Assembly: GCA_963082875.1 (NCBI GenBank)
Contig: OY720097.1
Coordinates: forward strand, 9,432,501 to 9,496,500
Source of the DNA: Corella eumyota
Lineage: Eukaryota > Chordata > Ascidiacea > Phlebobranchia > Corellidae
DNA length: 64,000 nt
Reading direction: 5' to 3'
Both the position numbers and the translations under genes were made by a program. Of this stretch, positions 51,001 to 58,480 are shown one piece after another. The notes under the pieces were generated by a model. It saw nothing but the letters and a program-made list of their open reading frames with translations. It was not told the DNA's origin and searched no databases. Numbering within the stretch: the stretch's first letter is position 1; every line of letters begins with the position of its first letter.

Positions 51001-54000
51001 TTTGTTTTAGTTTTAAAATGTTTGCGGTAACACCGCGTCACGCCTTCACGATTGCGATGAAAAACTTGATGACATCAGCAAAACATTTGACGATGCTGTA
51101 ACAAGCTCAAAAGCTGATGAAGCTGCACAACAATTACAATTAAGCTAAACACTAACAAAACAAATATAAAAATTATGAATTTTTTAAACATGAATTTCAA
51201 AAAAATAAATATGATGCAAAAATATTAAAATTAGAAAAATATTTAAAAAAATGTTATTTAAAAAAAAGAAAAAAGTAAATAAAAATTTAGCTAAAATGCA
51301 AATGTTTTTATTAAGTATATATATATATGTTTTTGGTTAATTTTTAAAATATTTTTTTAGAAAGTAAGGAATGAGCTAGATAATTGTGCAACAGTGGTTG
51401 AGAAATTAAGAAAAGTAAAAATATACCTTGCTTGACACCAGAACAAACTGAAGATAAAAAAGTCCAGAGGTAACTCCAAAAAAAACAAATAAAACAACAA
51501 ATATATTAAGAAAAAAAAATTTTATTGAAAATTTGTTAAACTTAATTTTGAATATTTAGATCTTAGTTGCTAAGGGTAAAGTGTGCTATCTAGTGGACAA
51601 AGATGACGATAATAAAATGTGGGCGGTCAAGACCTCGATCGGTCAAACAGGGAAAGCACCAAGCGCTATTTTTCAAATTTCTCCACCTAACCAAGCTAAT
51701 GTCGAGCTTGCTGAATCACTTCTAAGGTAAGTTAACTAAATTTTTTAATGATTTTTATTAAATTTTTAGCCAGTTAATATTACTTTATTTCATCAAGATA
51801 TTTATGTATAGGCTACTTTATTGTTGGTCATAAGCCGTTCTATTATAAGGACAATTGTGAAATAATACAATTATATCAAGTTATTTTATTTTTACTATTT
51901 TGCAATTGTTTTTATTTTTACTATTTGTAATGTCTTGAAACAAGTTAGACTGTTTTTAGTTACCTTAACTTTAACACTTACTTTAAACAACTAAACTTTT
52001 TTTAGTGTCATTATTGCAAATATTAAGATTATTGTAATATGTTAACGCAATTCACCATTTTGTAAAGAATTACAAACAAGTATTTAGGTTAAGTTTAAAC
52101 TATAGTAATTTGTAACGTATAAATTTAATCAACTAGTTATGAAAAAATTTATTGTTATATCATTTAAATTCACAGGTCATTGGAGGACAAACTGAAAGTT
52201 GCTAATAATTGTGATGCAAGGACCAAGTTCTTTGCAATCTTATTAATATTTCAGGATAATTGTAAAAATGTTCTTGCTCTTGATATGGAAAGTGTAAGTC
52301 ATTTTTTTGTTTATTTTTTAAAAACATTTTTTTTTCCGATTTATAAATCAGCATAATATAATTTAACACTAAATTAAATATTGTACTGTTTGTGATTTTT
52401 TTCATTAAAATAATTTTATTATTTGTTAATAAGATCTTTTTTATTATTTTTTTTAAATATATGATTTAAAAAAAATTAATTTAAAAAATTTCTTAGTTTG
52501 CTGCACTCTCCTTATCTGAGAGAGAAAATCTCATCCAAGTCCTGGATCAAGATTTAGCTCGTCTGGAGGACTCAGCAGATGATTTAACGAATGAAAATGA
52601 TAAACAACATCTCTACAAAGCAAGACAAGACATTGAACTTTGTCGACAACATGCAATTAACTTCCTTCTTGAATTACAAAAACGTAAGAGTTATAAATTG
52701 TTATTAAACTAAAGTTTTAAAAGTTTTTAAAAACCAATTTTAAGTTAGTTTTAAACTTTTTTGTAATTTAAAATGTTTTAAAAGTTATTTTTAAACAATT
52801 TTAATTTTTTTGTAATTTAAAAAATTTTGAAAATTATTGTTTTTGGGATTTAAAAAGTTTTTAATACTATATTTTTAAAAGTTTAAATTTTTTTGTAACT
52901 TATAGAGTTCTAAATTTGTTTTAAAATTTTTATATTTATTATTGTTTAAATGGTAACAATTTATTTTTGCTTTTTTATTTTTAATTTAGACAAATGTTTA
53001 ATTTCAACACGTTTAAAGAAAAATTTTTACAAATTTTTGTAGAAAATGACACTAAAGAGAATTGCCAAACCTATATCTCACGTCTCAATGTTTTACTTCG
53101 AAAACTGAATGACGTAAACCAAGCTGTAGTACTGAGTATTCAAACCCAAATACCTGATAATGAAAAAGAAATGGAAGAATTATTGGAACAACACCAAGTG
53201 GGATTTGTCCTAATTTTTTTAATAATTTTATTAAATATATATTTTTTTTACTTAAGTTATTTTAGTTTTTAGTCATTGATGTATTAAATTATTAATTATA
53301 TTTTTTCTTAGTATACTTTTTTCGGTTTTATAATAATAAATAAATAAACCTGTTTGTTAAAAAAACATATTTTTAAAACTTTTTTACTGGTTTTTGAATA
53401 AACATTAAATATATTTTAAATTATTCTTTTTAAAAATTTTTTTATTAATTTTTATTTTTTTGTTTAAAATATTTTTTTTTTTGTTAATGTTATATTTATT
53501 TTTTTTACTTTTTAATTTTTTATTATTAAACTTTTTTTACGAAATTCTAAATTTATTTACTAAATTTTAAATACACATTCAATAAAATTTTAAATTAGTC
53601 TTTTCAATTAAAAATAATAATTTTTATTTATATTATTTTTTTATTTTTAAATTATCTCAGAGTTCAATTAAGCAACTTCAACATCTTGAACCCAACTACA
53701 ACCAACTCAGTGAAGAATATCGTGCTTTGTTGAACAATTTACCTTCCACGACCTCTACTGCACATTTGACCTCTCAACTTGACCTTGTTGTGGAAAGGTG
53801 GAATGACACGTGGAACCTAAGTCATGTTTACCTGGAAAAGTGAGTATTTAAAATAAACAATTTTATTTTTTTTATTTGTAAAAAATACAATTTTTTTTAT
53901 TTTTAAATTAAAAAATTTTTGCTGTTAATTTTATTTAAATTTTATTTTAAATTTGTAGTAATTTGACTAAACTTAATATTTTAGTAAAAGTGTTTTAATT

Positions 54001-54762
54001 TACCCAAGTATTTTAAATTAAAAACATTTTTTTTTGTTTGTGTAAAATTACAATTTACTAAAATTTAATATTTTTATTTTAACAATTTTTTGGTGTTAAA
54101 TTTTTTAATAAATTTTTAATATTTTTATTATTTTAATTGTTTTTTATCATTTTAAATTTTTCCTTATAAAAAAAATAATATTTAATTTTTTGTACAATTT
54201 TTTTTGTGCATTTTTAATTATTTTGTTTAATTCTAGATTAAAGACGGTAAAACTAAACTTGTATCAAGCAAATAAGGCAAACAAGGTTGTTATCTACACT
54301 GAAGATAAATTAAACAATCAGGATGTTAACAAAACTGAATATTCTAAATTACTTGAACAACAAAATCAGTTTGAGGTAATTTTTTTTTTAGGCAAACTAA
54401 AACTAAGGATATTATATGATACAGTATGGCCAGTGACATGCAGTAGGCATTACTTAATGAGGTCTTGAGTTAGATTCCTACTGCATCCATGCTGTAGCAC
54501 TTTACTATAAACAACACTAACTTTGTTGAATCAAAACCAAAATTCCAGTTCATTTTTAAAAATTTTTAATACTTTTTTTAAAATAGAAAAAAAAGTCAAA
54601 AAAAATTAAAATAGAAAGAAAAAAGTTTGCTTATAGTTTAAAAAAAATAATGTATTTTTTTAGAATTTACACCAAAACCTGAGTGCTAAAAGTGAGCTGT
54701 TTGTCAATTTTACGAAAACAAACACTGAGCTTAAAAATCAATCAACCCAAGTTGAACTATTG
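41888..54762 (+). CDS. Plakin-family cytolinker locus, discontinuous and partly disrupted
   Basis: About 18 small exons on the + strand read, in order, as the plakin domain of the MACF1/dystonin/plectin/shot family: spectrin repeats 1 onward with an SH3 domain set inside the central repeat. Recognisable stretches include EEYRSLTKTLLEWI, RFENEEVPP, FKNV-TLKDE, LLAFVTNATSHLVW, INAYLVGFKDQWKLIL and SQLDLVVERWNDTW. Each has a clear counterpart in animal plakins. Such proteins link actin, microtubules and intermediate filaments or junctions. The CH-domain actin-binding region expected upstream and the rod or plakin repeats expected downstream are absent from the window. The 5' half has stop codons and unmatched exon phases. 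The 3' half from 51560 is intact. The locus is therefore probably a decaying or partly duplicated gene. A functional gene with local sequence errors cannot be excluded, though three stops in a single exon (42963, 42987, 43002) argue against it. Confidence 0.8.
42192..42367 (+). CDS. Plakin exon b
   Basis: Acceptor CCTAG|GCT, donor AACAG|GTTTGC; 58 codons plus two bases. It contains LWLESRGKYVPEEGN and LMGSWEDLIKAVNNRDAKL, matching the plakin stretch LEGAVQAGQLKVPPGYH...EWGKLHVAILEREKQL. It joins exon a in phase. Its phase-2 end does not fit the phase-0 start of the best frame in exon c. Confidence 0.75.
42694..42747 (+). CDS. Plakin exon c (short coiled-coil exon)
   Basis: It has 18 codons reading VEKSYKNLEEEAERNIKL, a heptad-like helix with phase 0 at both ends, between ATATTAG and TTG|GTGGGT. 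It fits the spectrin-repeat helix that follows exon b in plakins, but a two-base phase conflict with exon b remains unexplained. Confidence 0.6.
42906..43051 (+). pseudogene. Plakin exon d with three in-frame stops
   Basis: Frame from 42906 reads ELPDRVKESLD, IEDVIKG, FKNV and TLKDEKYYQAKNMYK, separated by TAG (42963), TGA (42987) and TAA (43002). The segment lines up with plakin LPQRAGEVERDLDKAD...FNDVQTLKDGRHPQGEQMYRR, where two of the stop positions hold ordinary residues (for example Q in VQTLKD). Each stop is one C-to-T step from a sense codon (CAG, CGA, CAA). The splice borders AG|ATTGAG and AC|GTAAGC are intact. Confidence 0.75.
43326..43369 (+). pseudogene. Plakin exon e (44 nt), frame conflict
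   Basis: AAAAG and CAACAG|GTTAGT bound 44 nt. One frame reads IHLVECIKWVNNQQ, matching plakin RLHERLVAIRTEYN. Splicing from exon d would place the reading one base off and run into a TGA. Confidence 0.5.
43758..43887 (+). CDS. Plakin exon f
   Basis: TTTTAACAG and GATAAG|GTAAAT bound one base and 43 open codons, with NDLPDIKNQIREFSSIQNIN and LSKCQHDK. This is a spectrin-repeat segment (helix, loop, helix) in the expected position. It joins exon g in phase 0. Confidence 0.7.
44220..44300 (+). CDS. Plakin exon g with a GC donor
   Basis: It has 27 open codons, NKFEDEDELNEYCHLLSQLE and on to VPQLK. The acceptor is CTTTTAG. The 3' border is AAAA|GCAAGT, which matches the minor GC-AG intron donor consensus. 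Phase 0 on both sides fits exons f and h. Confidence 0.7.
44734..44889 (+). CDS. Plakin exon h
   Basis: It has 52 open codons between TTTTTTAG and ATG|GTAGTT. LGKLLAFVTNATSHLVWTNQ and HEENEFSRQ match plakin [26 protein letters not shown], one of the most recognisable parts of the plakin domain. Phase 0 on both ends. Confidence 0.85.
45025..45127 (+). repeat. Two-copy tandem duplication, about 56-bp period
   Basis: AAAAAAAGGATTTGAAATAT followed by ATTGTTTTAAAAAGTGACTT appears twice in succession, differing by a couple of bases. Confidence 0.8.
45953..46151 (+). repeat. Imperfect direct repeat, about 124-bp spacing
   Basis: A segment with CATTTTTAT..CTCTA.ATACTAACA..TGTAC..TAGTTG...AAGTAATTTAGTT occurs at about 45957-46027 and again at about 46083-46151, with scattered mismatches. 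Confidence 0.65.
46245..46484. mobile_element. 240-bp TIR element (MITE) flanked by TA
   Basis: The left end AAGGCCTGTTCACACGAC is the inverse of the right end, which on the minus strand reads AAGGCCCGTTCACACGAC, one mismatch in 18. Both ends are flanked by TA. CpG-rich GCGTTGCG-like words follow the termini on both sides. There is no coding capacity, so it depends on another element for movement. TA flanks would suit a Tc1/mariner-type or PIF/Harbinger-type origin. The family is not established. Confidence 0.8.
47699..47836 (+). repeat. Imperfect direct repeat, about 94-bp period
   Basis: CATAATTA followed by TACATTACACATAxACAAAAA and CGTA occurs at about 47699-47750 and 47793-47836 with mismatches and small gaps. 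Confidence 0.6.
48240..48560 (-). mobile_element. LTR-retrotransposon fossil: integrase zinc-binding part
   Basis: On the minus strand, HTHVGHWGTQNKTFPTKISW and YRWDKQKKYV match the H2C2 zinc-binding region at the front of Ty3/gypsy-type integrases (pattern H..GH.G..KT...I...Y.W). The surrounding 300 bp is richer in GC than its neighbours. Only this piece of the element remains and no LTRs were found, so it is an old, broken copy. Confidence 0.6.
50458..50678 (+). pseudogene. Plakin exon i carrying a misplaced segment of exon a
   Basis: It opens with IVKNYHDIESAE, then SPAEITNLMNELKRFENEE and VPPKE. This second stretch is a 94 percent copy of the 3' part of exon a and belongs much earlier in a plakin. 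In a different frame the DNA continues as INAYLVGFKDQWKLILNLYL and CLEQHIKDVSQQEQ, matching plakin [27 protein letters not shown], which is the right content for this position. The two parts are out of frame with one another. The 3' border is uncertain: GAACAG|GCTAAT is the only nearby candidate. Confidence 0.7.
50494..50565 (+). repeat. Near-copy of 41978-42049 inside exon i
   Basis: The 72 bases starting TCACCAGCTGAGATCACT match the same-length stretch of exon a with four substitutions. The match stops at the end of exon a's coding part: the intron that follows exon a is not included. Confidence 0.85.
51011..51146 (+). pseudogene. Plakin exon j, border codons disrupted
   Basis: After TTTGTTTTAG a frame reads NVCGNTASRLHDCDEKLDD and ISKTFDDAVTSSKADEAAQQ. 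This fits the plakin region FFNDAKEATDYLRNLKDAI between EQHIKE and the SH3 domain. A TAA lies at 51014-51016 and another stop follows QLQLS, with no good donor nearby. Confidence 0.6.
51361..51469 (+). pseudogene. Plakin exon k, frame shift within
   Basis: TTTTTTTAG and CAGAG|GTAACT bound 109 nt. The first half reads KVRNELDNCATVVEKLRK. The second half reads PCLTPEQTEDKKVQ in another frame. The change occurs in an A-rich run near 51410, so a real indel or a homopolymer sequencing error would explain it. Confidence 0.6.
51560..51726 (+). CDS. Plakin exon l: SH3 domain
   Basis: It has 55 open codons plus two bases, ending CTAAG|GTAAGT. KGKVCYLVDKDDDNKMWAVK then APSAIFQISPPN matches the plakin SH3 inserted in the central spectrin repeat (ECVLEDNSQRTKWKVISPTG...VPSVCFLIPPPN). 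The W and the hydrophobic strand positions line up. In plakins this SH3 lacks a normal ligand groove and packs against the spectrin repeat. A start at 51566 after a second AG is also possible. Confidence 0.88.
52176..52293 (+). CDS. Plakin exon m
   Basis: TTCACAG|G to AGT|GTAAGT, one base then 39 open codons. SLEDKLKVANNCDARTKFFA continues the spectrin repeat interrupted by the SH3 domain. Phases 2-in and 0-out fit its neighbours. Confidence 0.8.
52497..52683 (+). CDS. Plakin exon n
   Basis: It has 62 open codons plus one base between TTTCTTAG and AAAC|GTAAGA. It is all helical: LSERENLIQVLDQDLARLED and LYKARQDIELCRQHAINFLL, corresponding to the plakin stretch with FEDFLQDSRDS...LEEEVEACKARFQHL. 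Confidence 0.85.
53043..53197 (+). CDS. Plakin exon o
   Basis: I chose the acceptor TTTTTGTAG at 53042 because it restores phase with exon n. An ATG further upstream at 52994 only opens a longer shadow frame. Then 51 open codons: NDTKENCQTYISRLNVLLRK and DNEKEMEELLEQHQ, matching plakin NEDKEETVAKMYISELKNIRLRLEE. Donor CACCAA|GTGGGA. Confidence 0.85.
53661..53839 (+). CDS. Plakin exon p
   Basis: TTATCTCAG to GAAAA|GTGAGT, 59 open codons plus two bases. TSQLDLVVERWNDTWNLSHV and YLEK match plakin LRSELNLLVEKMDHVYGLSTVYLNK. Confidence 0.9.
54237..54375 (+). CDS. Plakin exon q
   Basis: One base, then 46 open codons, between ATTCTAG and GAG|GTAATT. LKTVKLNLYQANKANKVVIY and TEDKLNNQDVNK continue plakin LKTVDVIVRSIQDAELLVKGYEIKLSQEE in exact phase with exon p. 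Confidence 0.9.
54400..54505 (+). mobile_element. SINE fragment in the intron after exon q
   Basis: TATGGCCAGTGACATGCAGT (A-box side), then GAGGTCTTGAGTTAGATTCC (B-box side) and CTACTGCATCCATG reproduce the head of the SINE at 56648 with many substitutions. The tail is not recognisable. Confidence 0.55.
54664..54762 (+). CDS. Plakin exon r (last one found)
   Basis: It has 33 open codons, NLHQNLSAKSELFVNFTKTN onward, between TTTTTAG and TTG|GTATTT. It fits the plakin segment with RHWLSDVKDKNSVFSVLDEE. The gene should continue, but I found no later plakin exon before the right window edge. Confidence 0.8.
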
Positions 54763-54779
54763 GTATTTAAAAATTTTAT

Positions 54780-55130
54780 TTTGTTTGTATTAAAACATTC
54801 AAGCTGTTTATGCTAAAAAATTTAAAATAGGTTTTGTGGCCTCAAAAATGTTTTAAAAGATTATTCCAAGTATTATTATATTTTAATACTCGTTTGATTA
54901 CTAAAAAATTAAGATCGGTATTTTGCTTTTAAATTTAGTTTACTTTTATATTACAATATCAATAAATGCGTGTTCGTTTGTTAAAATTAGGTTTAAATAT
55001 AAAAAAGTTCATATTTAAATTTATAATTTAATTAATAAACCTACTAAAAAAAATATATTTATAAAAAATAATCAAACGATTTCGATCCCTATTTTATTTG
55101 TCAAATAAATCTAGTTTTAAGTTTTTATTT
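54780..55130 (+). repeat. Outlying copy of the AT-rich 58-62 kb repeat
   Basis: AATCAAACGATTTCGATCCC followed by TATTTTATTTGTCAAATAAATCTAG (55073-55115) matches the recurring unit end found at 59352, 60113, 60787 and 61376. The preceding AT-rich sequence is compatible with a diverged unit body. It lies downstream of the last plakin exon. Confidence 0.6.
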
Positions 55131-55379
55131 AACAACTTCGTAAACTGGCGTCATTTTTATTTAGAAATTTCGTCAACATTAGGTTTTAGATGCCTCTATA
55201 TTACGAGGCAACCCACACATTAAAACAGACAGAAGGCGTAAGGAGCGGCCTGGCGCTGATTGAACTTAATGCATCATCCAAACAATAAGAGGGTTGCATG
55301 GCACATAATTTTTTAATTTCTTTAAAACTGTACGATTGTTTTTTTCTACCCCCTAATCGAAATGAATACAATCTGGCAC

Positions 55380-55790
55380 ACCGTGAATTATAATCTAGTT
55401 GTGATACATCATATATGCTGTTTCACGAGCATTTCGCGAAAACATGGGCCAGGCTTGCATTAGCGTAAGTATCGCAAGCCATCAAAATAAACTTATTTTC
55501 CTATTTCGTAGTAGGCAAGCCACTTAGTACATCAATTTGAATTCGCTTAGGCTATTGAGAGTGCAGGGTGCTAAAGGGCTCGCACTGTTTTCTGTGGGAG
55601 CTTTCGCATATTGCACCTGGGGCAGGTTCGGCGGATATCTTTCGCAGCCGGGTTGGATTTTGGCTAATAGCAGCATATGTTAAGCCGCTCGTATGTCCGT
55701 TAAAATCTTATGTGACCTTCATCGCATCATGCATTAATTTTAACTCGTCAGACTGCAGTTTTGTGTTACCATCGTGTTGCGCCTAAAAAA
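55380..55790 (-). mobile_element. LTR-retrotransposon fossil: integrase parts, minus strand
   Basis: On the minus strand IQIDVLSGLPTT and KFILMACDTY match the start of the integrase catalytic core of Ty3/gypsy-type elements (IxIDxLGPLPxT...KYILVxxDxF). A CPRCNMRK-type zinc-binding segment lies just before it. The copy is clearly broken, with several breaks, and lacks recognisable LTRs. Remnants may extend from about 55190 to about 56280. It may belong to the same family as the fossil at 48240. Confidence 0.6.
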
Positions 55791-56647
55791 TATCATCACG
55801 GCTCCAGGCAAGACCGAAACTAAAACCTATAAAAAGAAATAGGTTGTGTGTTATAGGCTTGTAAAGATATATATATATATTCTACATCAATTTCAGGAAA
55901 ATTGTTCTCGCTGTGGCAAGTTAAGTAAACATTATTTAGAGAAATCATTTGACTCGAAGCGTGCTTGTTTCCAGGATAAAAAATTGTACTACTAGCCTTT
56001 TAAACCAGCGGCCACACCGCTTTTAAGTTACTTTGCAATTTCACAATTATTTTTAGGACGTTTAATCATTGCTCAAAAAGCTTAAAATTCTCTGCCATTC
56101 GTCTTAAGCCTAAAATCCTCTGCCATTTGTCTAGGATATTGTTTTATAATAATGGCCAGTGCTAATACGTTGTTTCGTTTTTGGGATTCGTCCCAGACAG
56201 TCGCCTTTCAGGAAAAAAAGTTGGACGCTAATCGTTGATAAGTTTTTTAGGTTTGACCTGGACCTTTTAGGTTATTTCAAATTTTTTTAAACGTAAGATA
56301 TCAGGTAAATAATTTGTGTTTTTTGAGAGAGCTTTAACAATGTTAAAAATAGAATACGCTTTGTCATATAGCATATCGCCCTAACCAGTAATTAAAACTA
56401 TTTTAACCAAATTCACACCACAAGGAATCGAAATATTTTGTTTAGTTATATTGAAAATAAGTTAAACTATATTTCCCATTGTTAAAGTGACATATTTGGC
56501 ATTACCCAGCTAACAAATTAACGTTATCAACGTTTAAATTAAATTAAACGTTAAAAATTAAATTATTTATTATTTTATAAATATGCGATTAACAAAAGGG
56601 TTTACAAATTATTCATTAGAATAAAAAACATCCATGAAACATAAATC
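55791..56647. other. Repeat-derived non-coding stretch
   Basis: A short AT microsatellite lies at 55868-55880. A 27-bp tandem duplication with TTAAAATTCTCTGCCATTCG / CCTAAAATCCTCTGCCATTTG lies at about 56086-56139. No gene recognised. Part of this may be more of the retroelement fossil. Confidence 0.5.
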
Positions 56648-56835
56648 GGCAGCGTGGTGTAGTGGCCAGAACACTTCCAACACTACATGAGGTCCACGAC
56701 TTGATTCCCAGTGCTCTCATGTAGTAATACTCTTGAGTAAGGCGGTACAAACTCCTGCTGAGCACCTAATCGTCAGCTTAATTATCAGGCAATTATAATT
56801 TATAATATCCTAAACTGCCAAGGACAACTTACGAC
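56648..56835 (+). mobile_element. tRNA-derived SINE, plus strand
   Basis: The head GCAGCGTGGTGTAGTGGCCA is A-box-like (GTGGTGTAGTGG), and GGTCCACGACTTGATTCCC is B-box-like. They are followed by CTCATGTAGTAATACTCTTG, a CAATTATAATTTATAATATC stretch and TGCCAAGGACAAC. Order and tail agree with the minus-strand copy at 40689. The B box is diverged, so the copy is probably old. Confidence 0.75.
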
Positions 56836-57778
56836 TGAGTCGGACACTGAATCTTGAAATTTATTAGTTTTCATTAGAAATAAATGAAAAAAATTTGTTT
56901 TTTATGGAAGGGGTCGAAAGATTAGGCATAAATATGAAAAAACATAATCGGAAGTCGGGACGTGATAATGCAACATTTAACAACAAAAACAAGGCTAGTA
57001 GTTTGATAACAAGGCTAGTAGTTTTGATCGGTCAGCAGGCCTTGTAAAACGATCTTAAATGCAAATGTAAGCATTGAAAAAAAATAGTGGAAGGGGCAAA
57101 GATCAATCAGTTAGTTATGAACTAGTTAATAAAATATTATTAAAAAAATCTACCAAATTGACAAGATTGAAAATCCACCATTAACTTATTTTTGATAGCA
57201 ACATAGTTACCACTTAAAAAAAATGTGATCGTTTCTTTTTCTTTGCATTAGTTTACATTTTCTAGTTTGTATTTCTGCATTATGTTTAATACAGTCATAA
57301 CTAGGGTTTGTCTCAATTCTTTTTTGAATTGTTTTATTTGCCGATCTGTTTTCTACCTTATTTCACTTTATATTTAAGCCTTTTTACATGGGGCGTTTAT
57401 TCGTGTTCCGAAACGGGTTGCGAACGCGACTCTCTCCTCGAATTAAACTGATTCGACACGTTCCGGAAACCCGTTCGTAACTGCTAGATTCGTAGCGGGA
57501 AAACGCGTTCATTAAATATTTTTGCCGGTATAGCTGTTATAGGCATAATTTTAACTAAATTTTAATATTATTAACTCACTATAGTAAAAAAAAGTTTAAA
57601 TATATCTTTAACTTAATGGGTTTCTGTGTCTACCCTTTCATTCATAATTAGTATTTCTTTACTTTTGTGAAACTATAATATGTAAAACTTAAAATTATAG
57701 CATCAATACATTTAAAATACAAAGTAATACAAAGCCATATAGTGACGATATTTTTATACTTAAAATTTGATAAAGTTG
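56836..57778. other. Non-coding stretch with a CpG-rich patch
   Basis: No gene seen. At about 57390-57515 a GC- and CpG-rich patch contains an imperfect 25-bp direct repeat (GTTCCGAAACGGGTTGCGAAC and GTTCCGGAAACCCGTTCGTAAC). It may be a worn mobile-element end, but no partner terminus was found. Confidence 0.45.
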
Positions 57779-58254
57779 GTGTCACTGAACACAATTATGT
57801 TTTAACTTCAAATAATTTTACTTACTTTTTAAGTTATACAACTTTAAATTTTTTTTTTAATTTAATTAAAAAAAAGAAAAAAGAAGCCCTGTTTGTGATG
57901 ACGTAGAAAGTGTCGCTGCCACTCCGCTTACTTTATTGCTAAATGTAAACAAGCAAAGACTGTCTGTATAGCGCATTTGAATTAAATTTTTCTGGCGATT
58001 TTTAGATTTTAGTTTTAAAAATGACAGCTACATTTTTAGCTTGTGCGCCAGTCGTCTTGACACGGTTTTTAAGATTTTCGCAGAATTTGCTTGTTTACAT
58101 TCGCGACGCTAAAGTAAACTTTCTACTTTACACGAAAAATATGGTGACCTGGTTTTTGATGTTTATTATTTATAATAGTTTTTTTAAAATTAAATTGTAA
58201 TTAACACAAACATTTTTTAGAGGTTTTAAAGGTATTTTGTGATTCAGTGTCACC
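57779..58254. mobile_element. 476-bp element with imperfect terminal inverted repeats
   Basis: The left end GGTGTCACTGAACACAA pairs with the right end, which on the minus strand reads GGTGACACTGAATCACAA. A second inverted pair lies inside, with AATGTAAACAAGCAAA at about 57942 and its inverse near 58090. There is no coding capacity and no clear target-site duplication, so the boundaries are provisional. Confidence 0.5.
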
Positions 58255-58338
58255 CATACTACAGTGCTATATACAACACTTACAAAATTGCAAAATCCAC
58301 AAACAAAGCTGTTTAAATATTTTTTATTACGTAATTAT

Positions 58339-58480
58339 GGTTCGAAATCTTAGATTTCGAAACATATTGTTATTGTCAATTTTATTATAGTTCGAAATCT
58401 TAGATTTCGAAACATATTGTTATTGTTATTATTATTATGGTTCGAAATCTTAGATTTCGAAACATATTGTTATTGTCCGT
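58339..58480 (+). repeat. Three tandem copies of a 51-bp near-palindromic unit
   Basis: GGTTCGAAATCTTAGATTTC continuing to GAAACATATTGTTATTGT is repeated three times with almost no change in the core and variable AT-rich linkers. Confidence 0.9.

Noticed and set aside
52994-53272. 92-codon frame starting with ATG at 52994
   Set aside because: Its middle is plakin exon o, but phase with the previous exon is only kept by the acceptor at 53042. The ATG and the tail after 53197 are intronic.
55568-55786. 72-codon plus-strand frame as a gene
   Set aside because: It is antisense to the integrase fossil and has no motif of its own.
55904-55980. Zinc-knuckle-like string CSRCGKLSKHYLEKS on the plus strand
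   Set aside because: The pattern is incomplete and lies on the strand opposite to the integrase fossil next to it. It is too weak to call a nucleocapsid remnant.
56648-56720. tRNA gene
   Set aside because: A- and B-box words are present, but no cloverleaf with paired acceptor stem is evident, and the same head is attached to a shared non-tRNA body and tail in another copy.
57390-57515. CpG-rich patch as a promoter
   Set aside because: No gene start follows on either strand, and an internal direct repeat suggests mobile-element origin instead.
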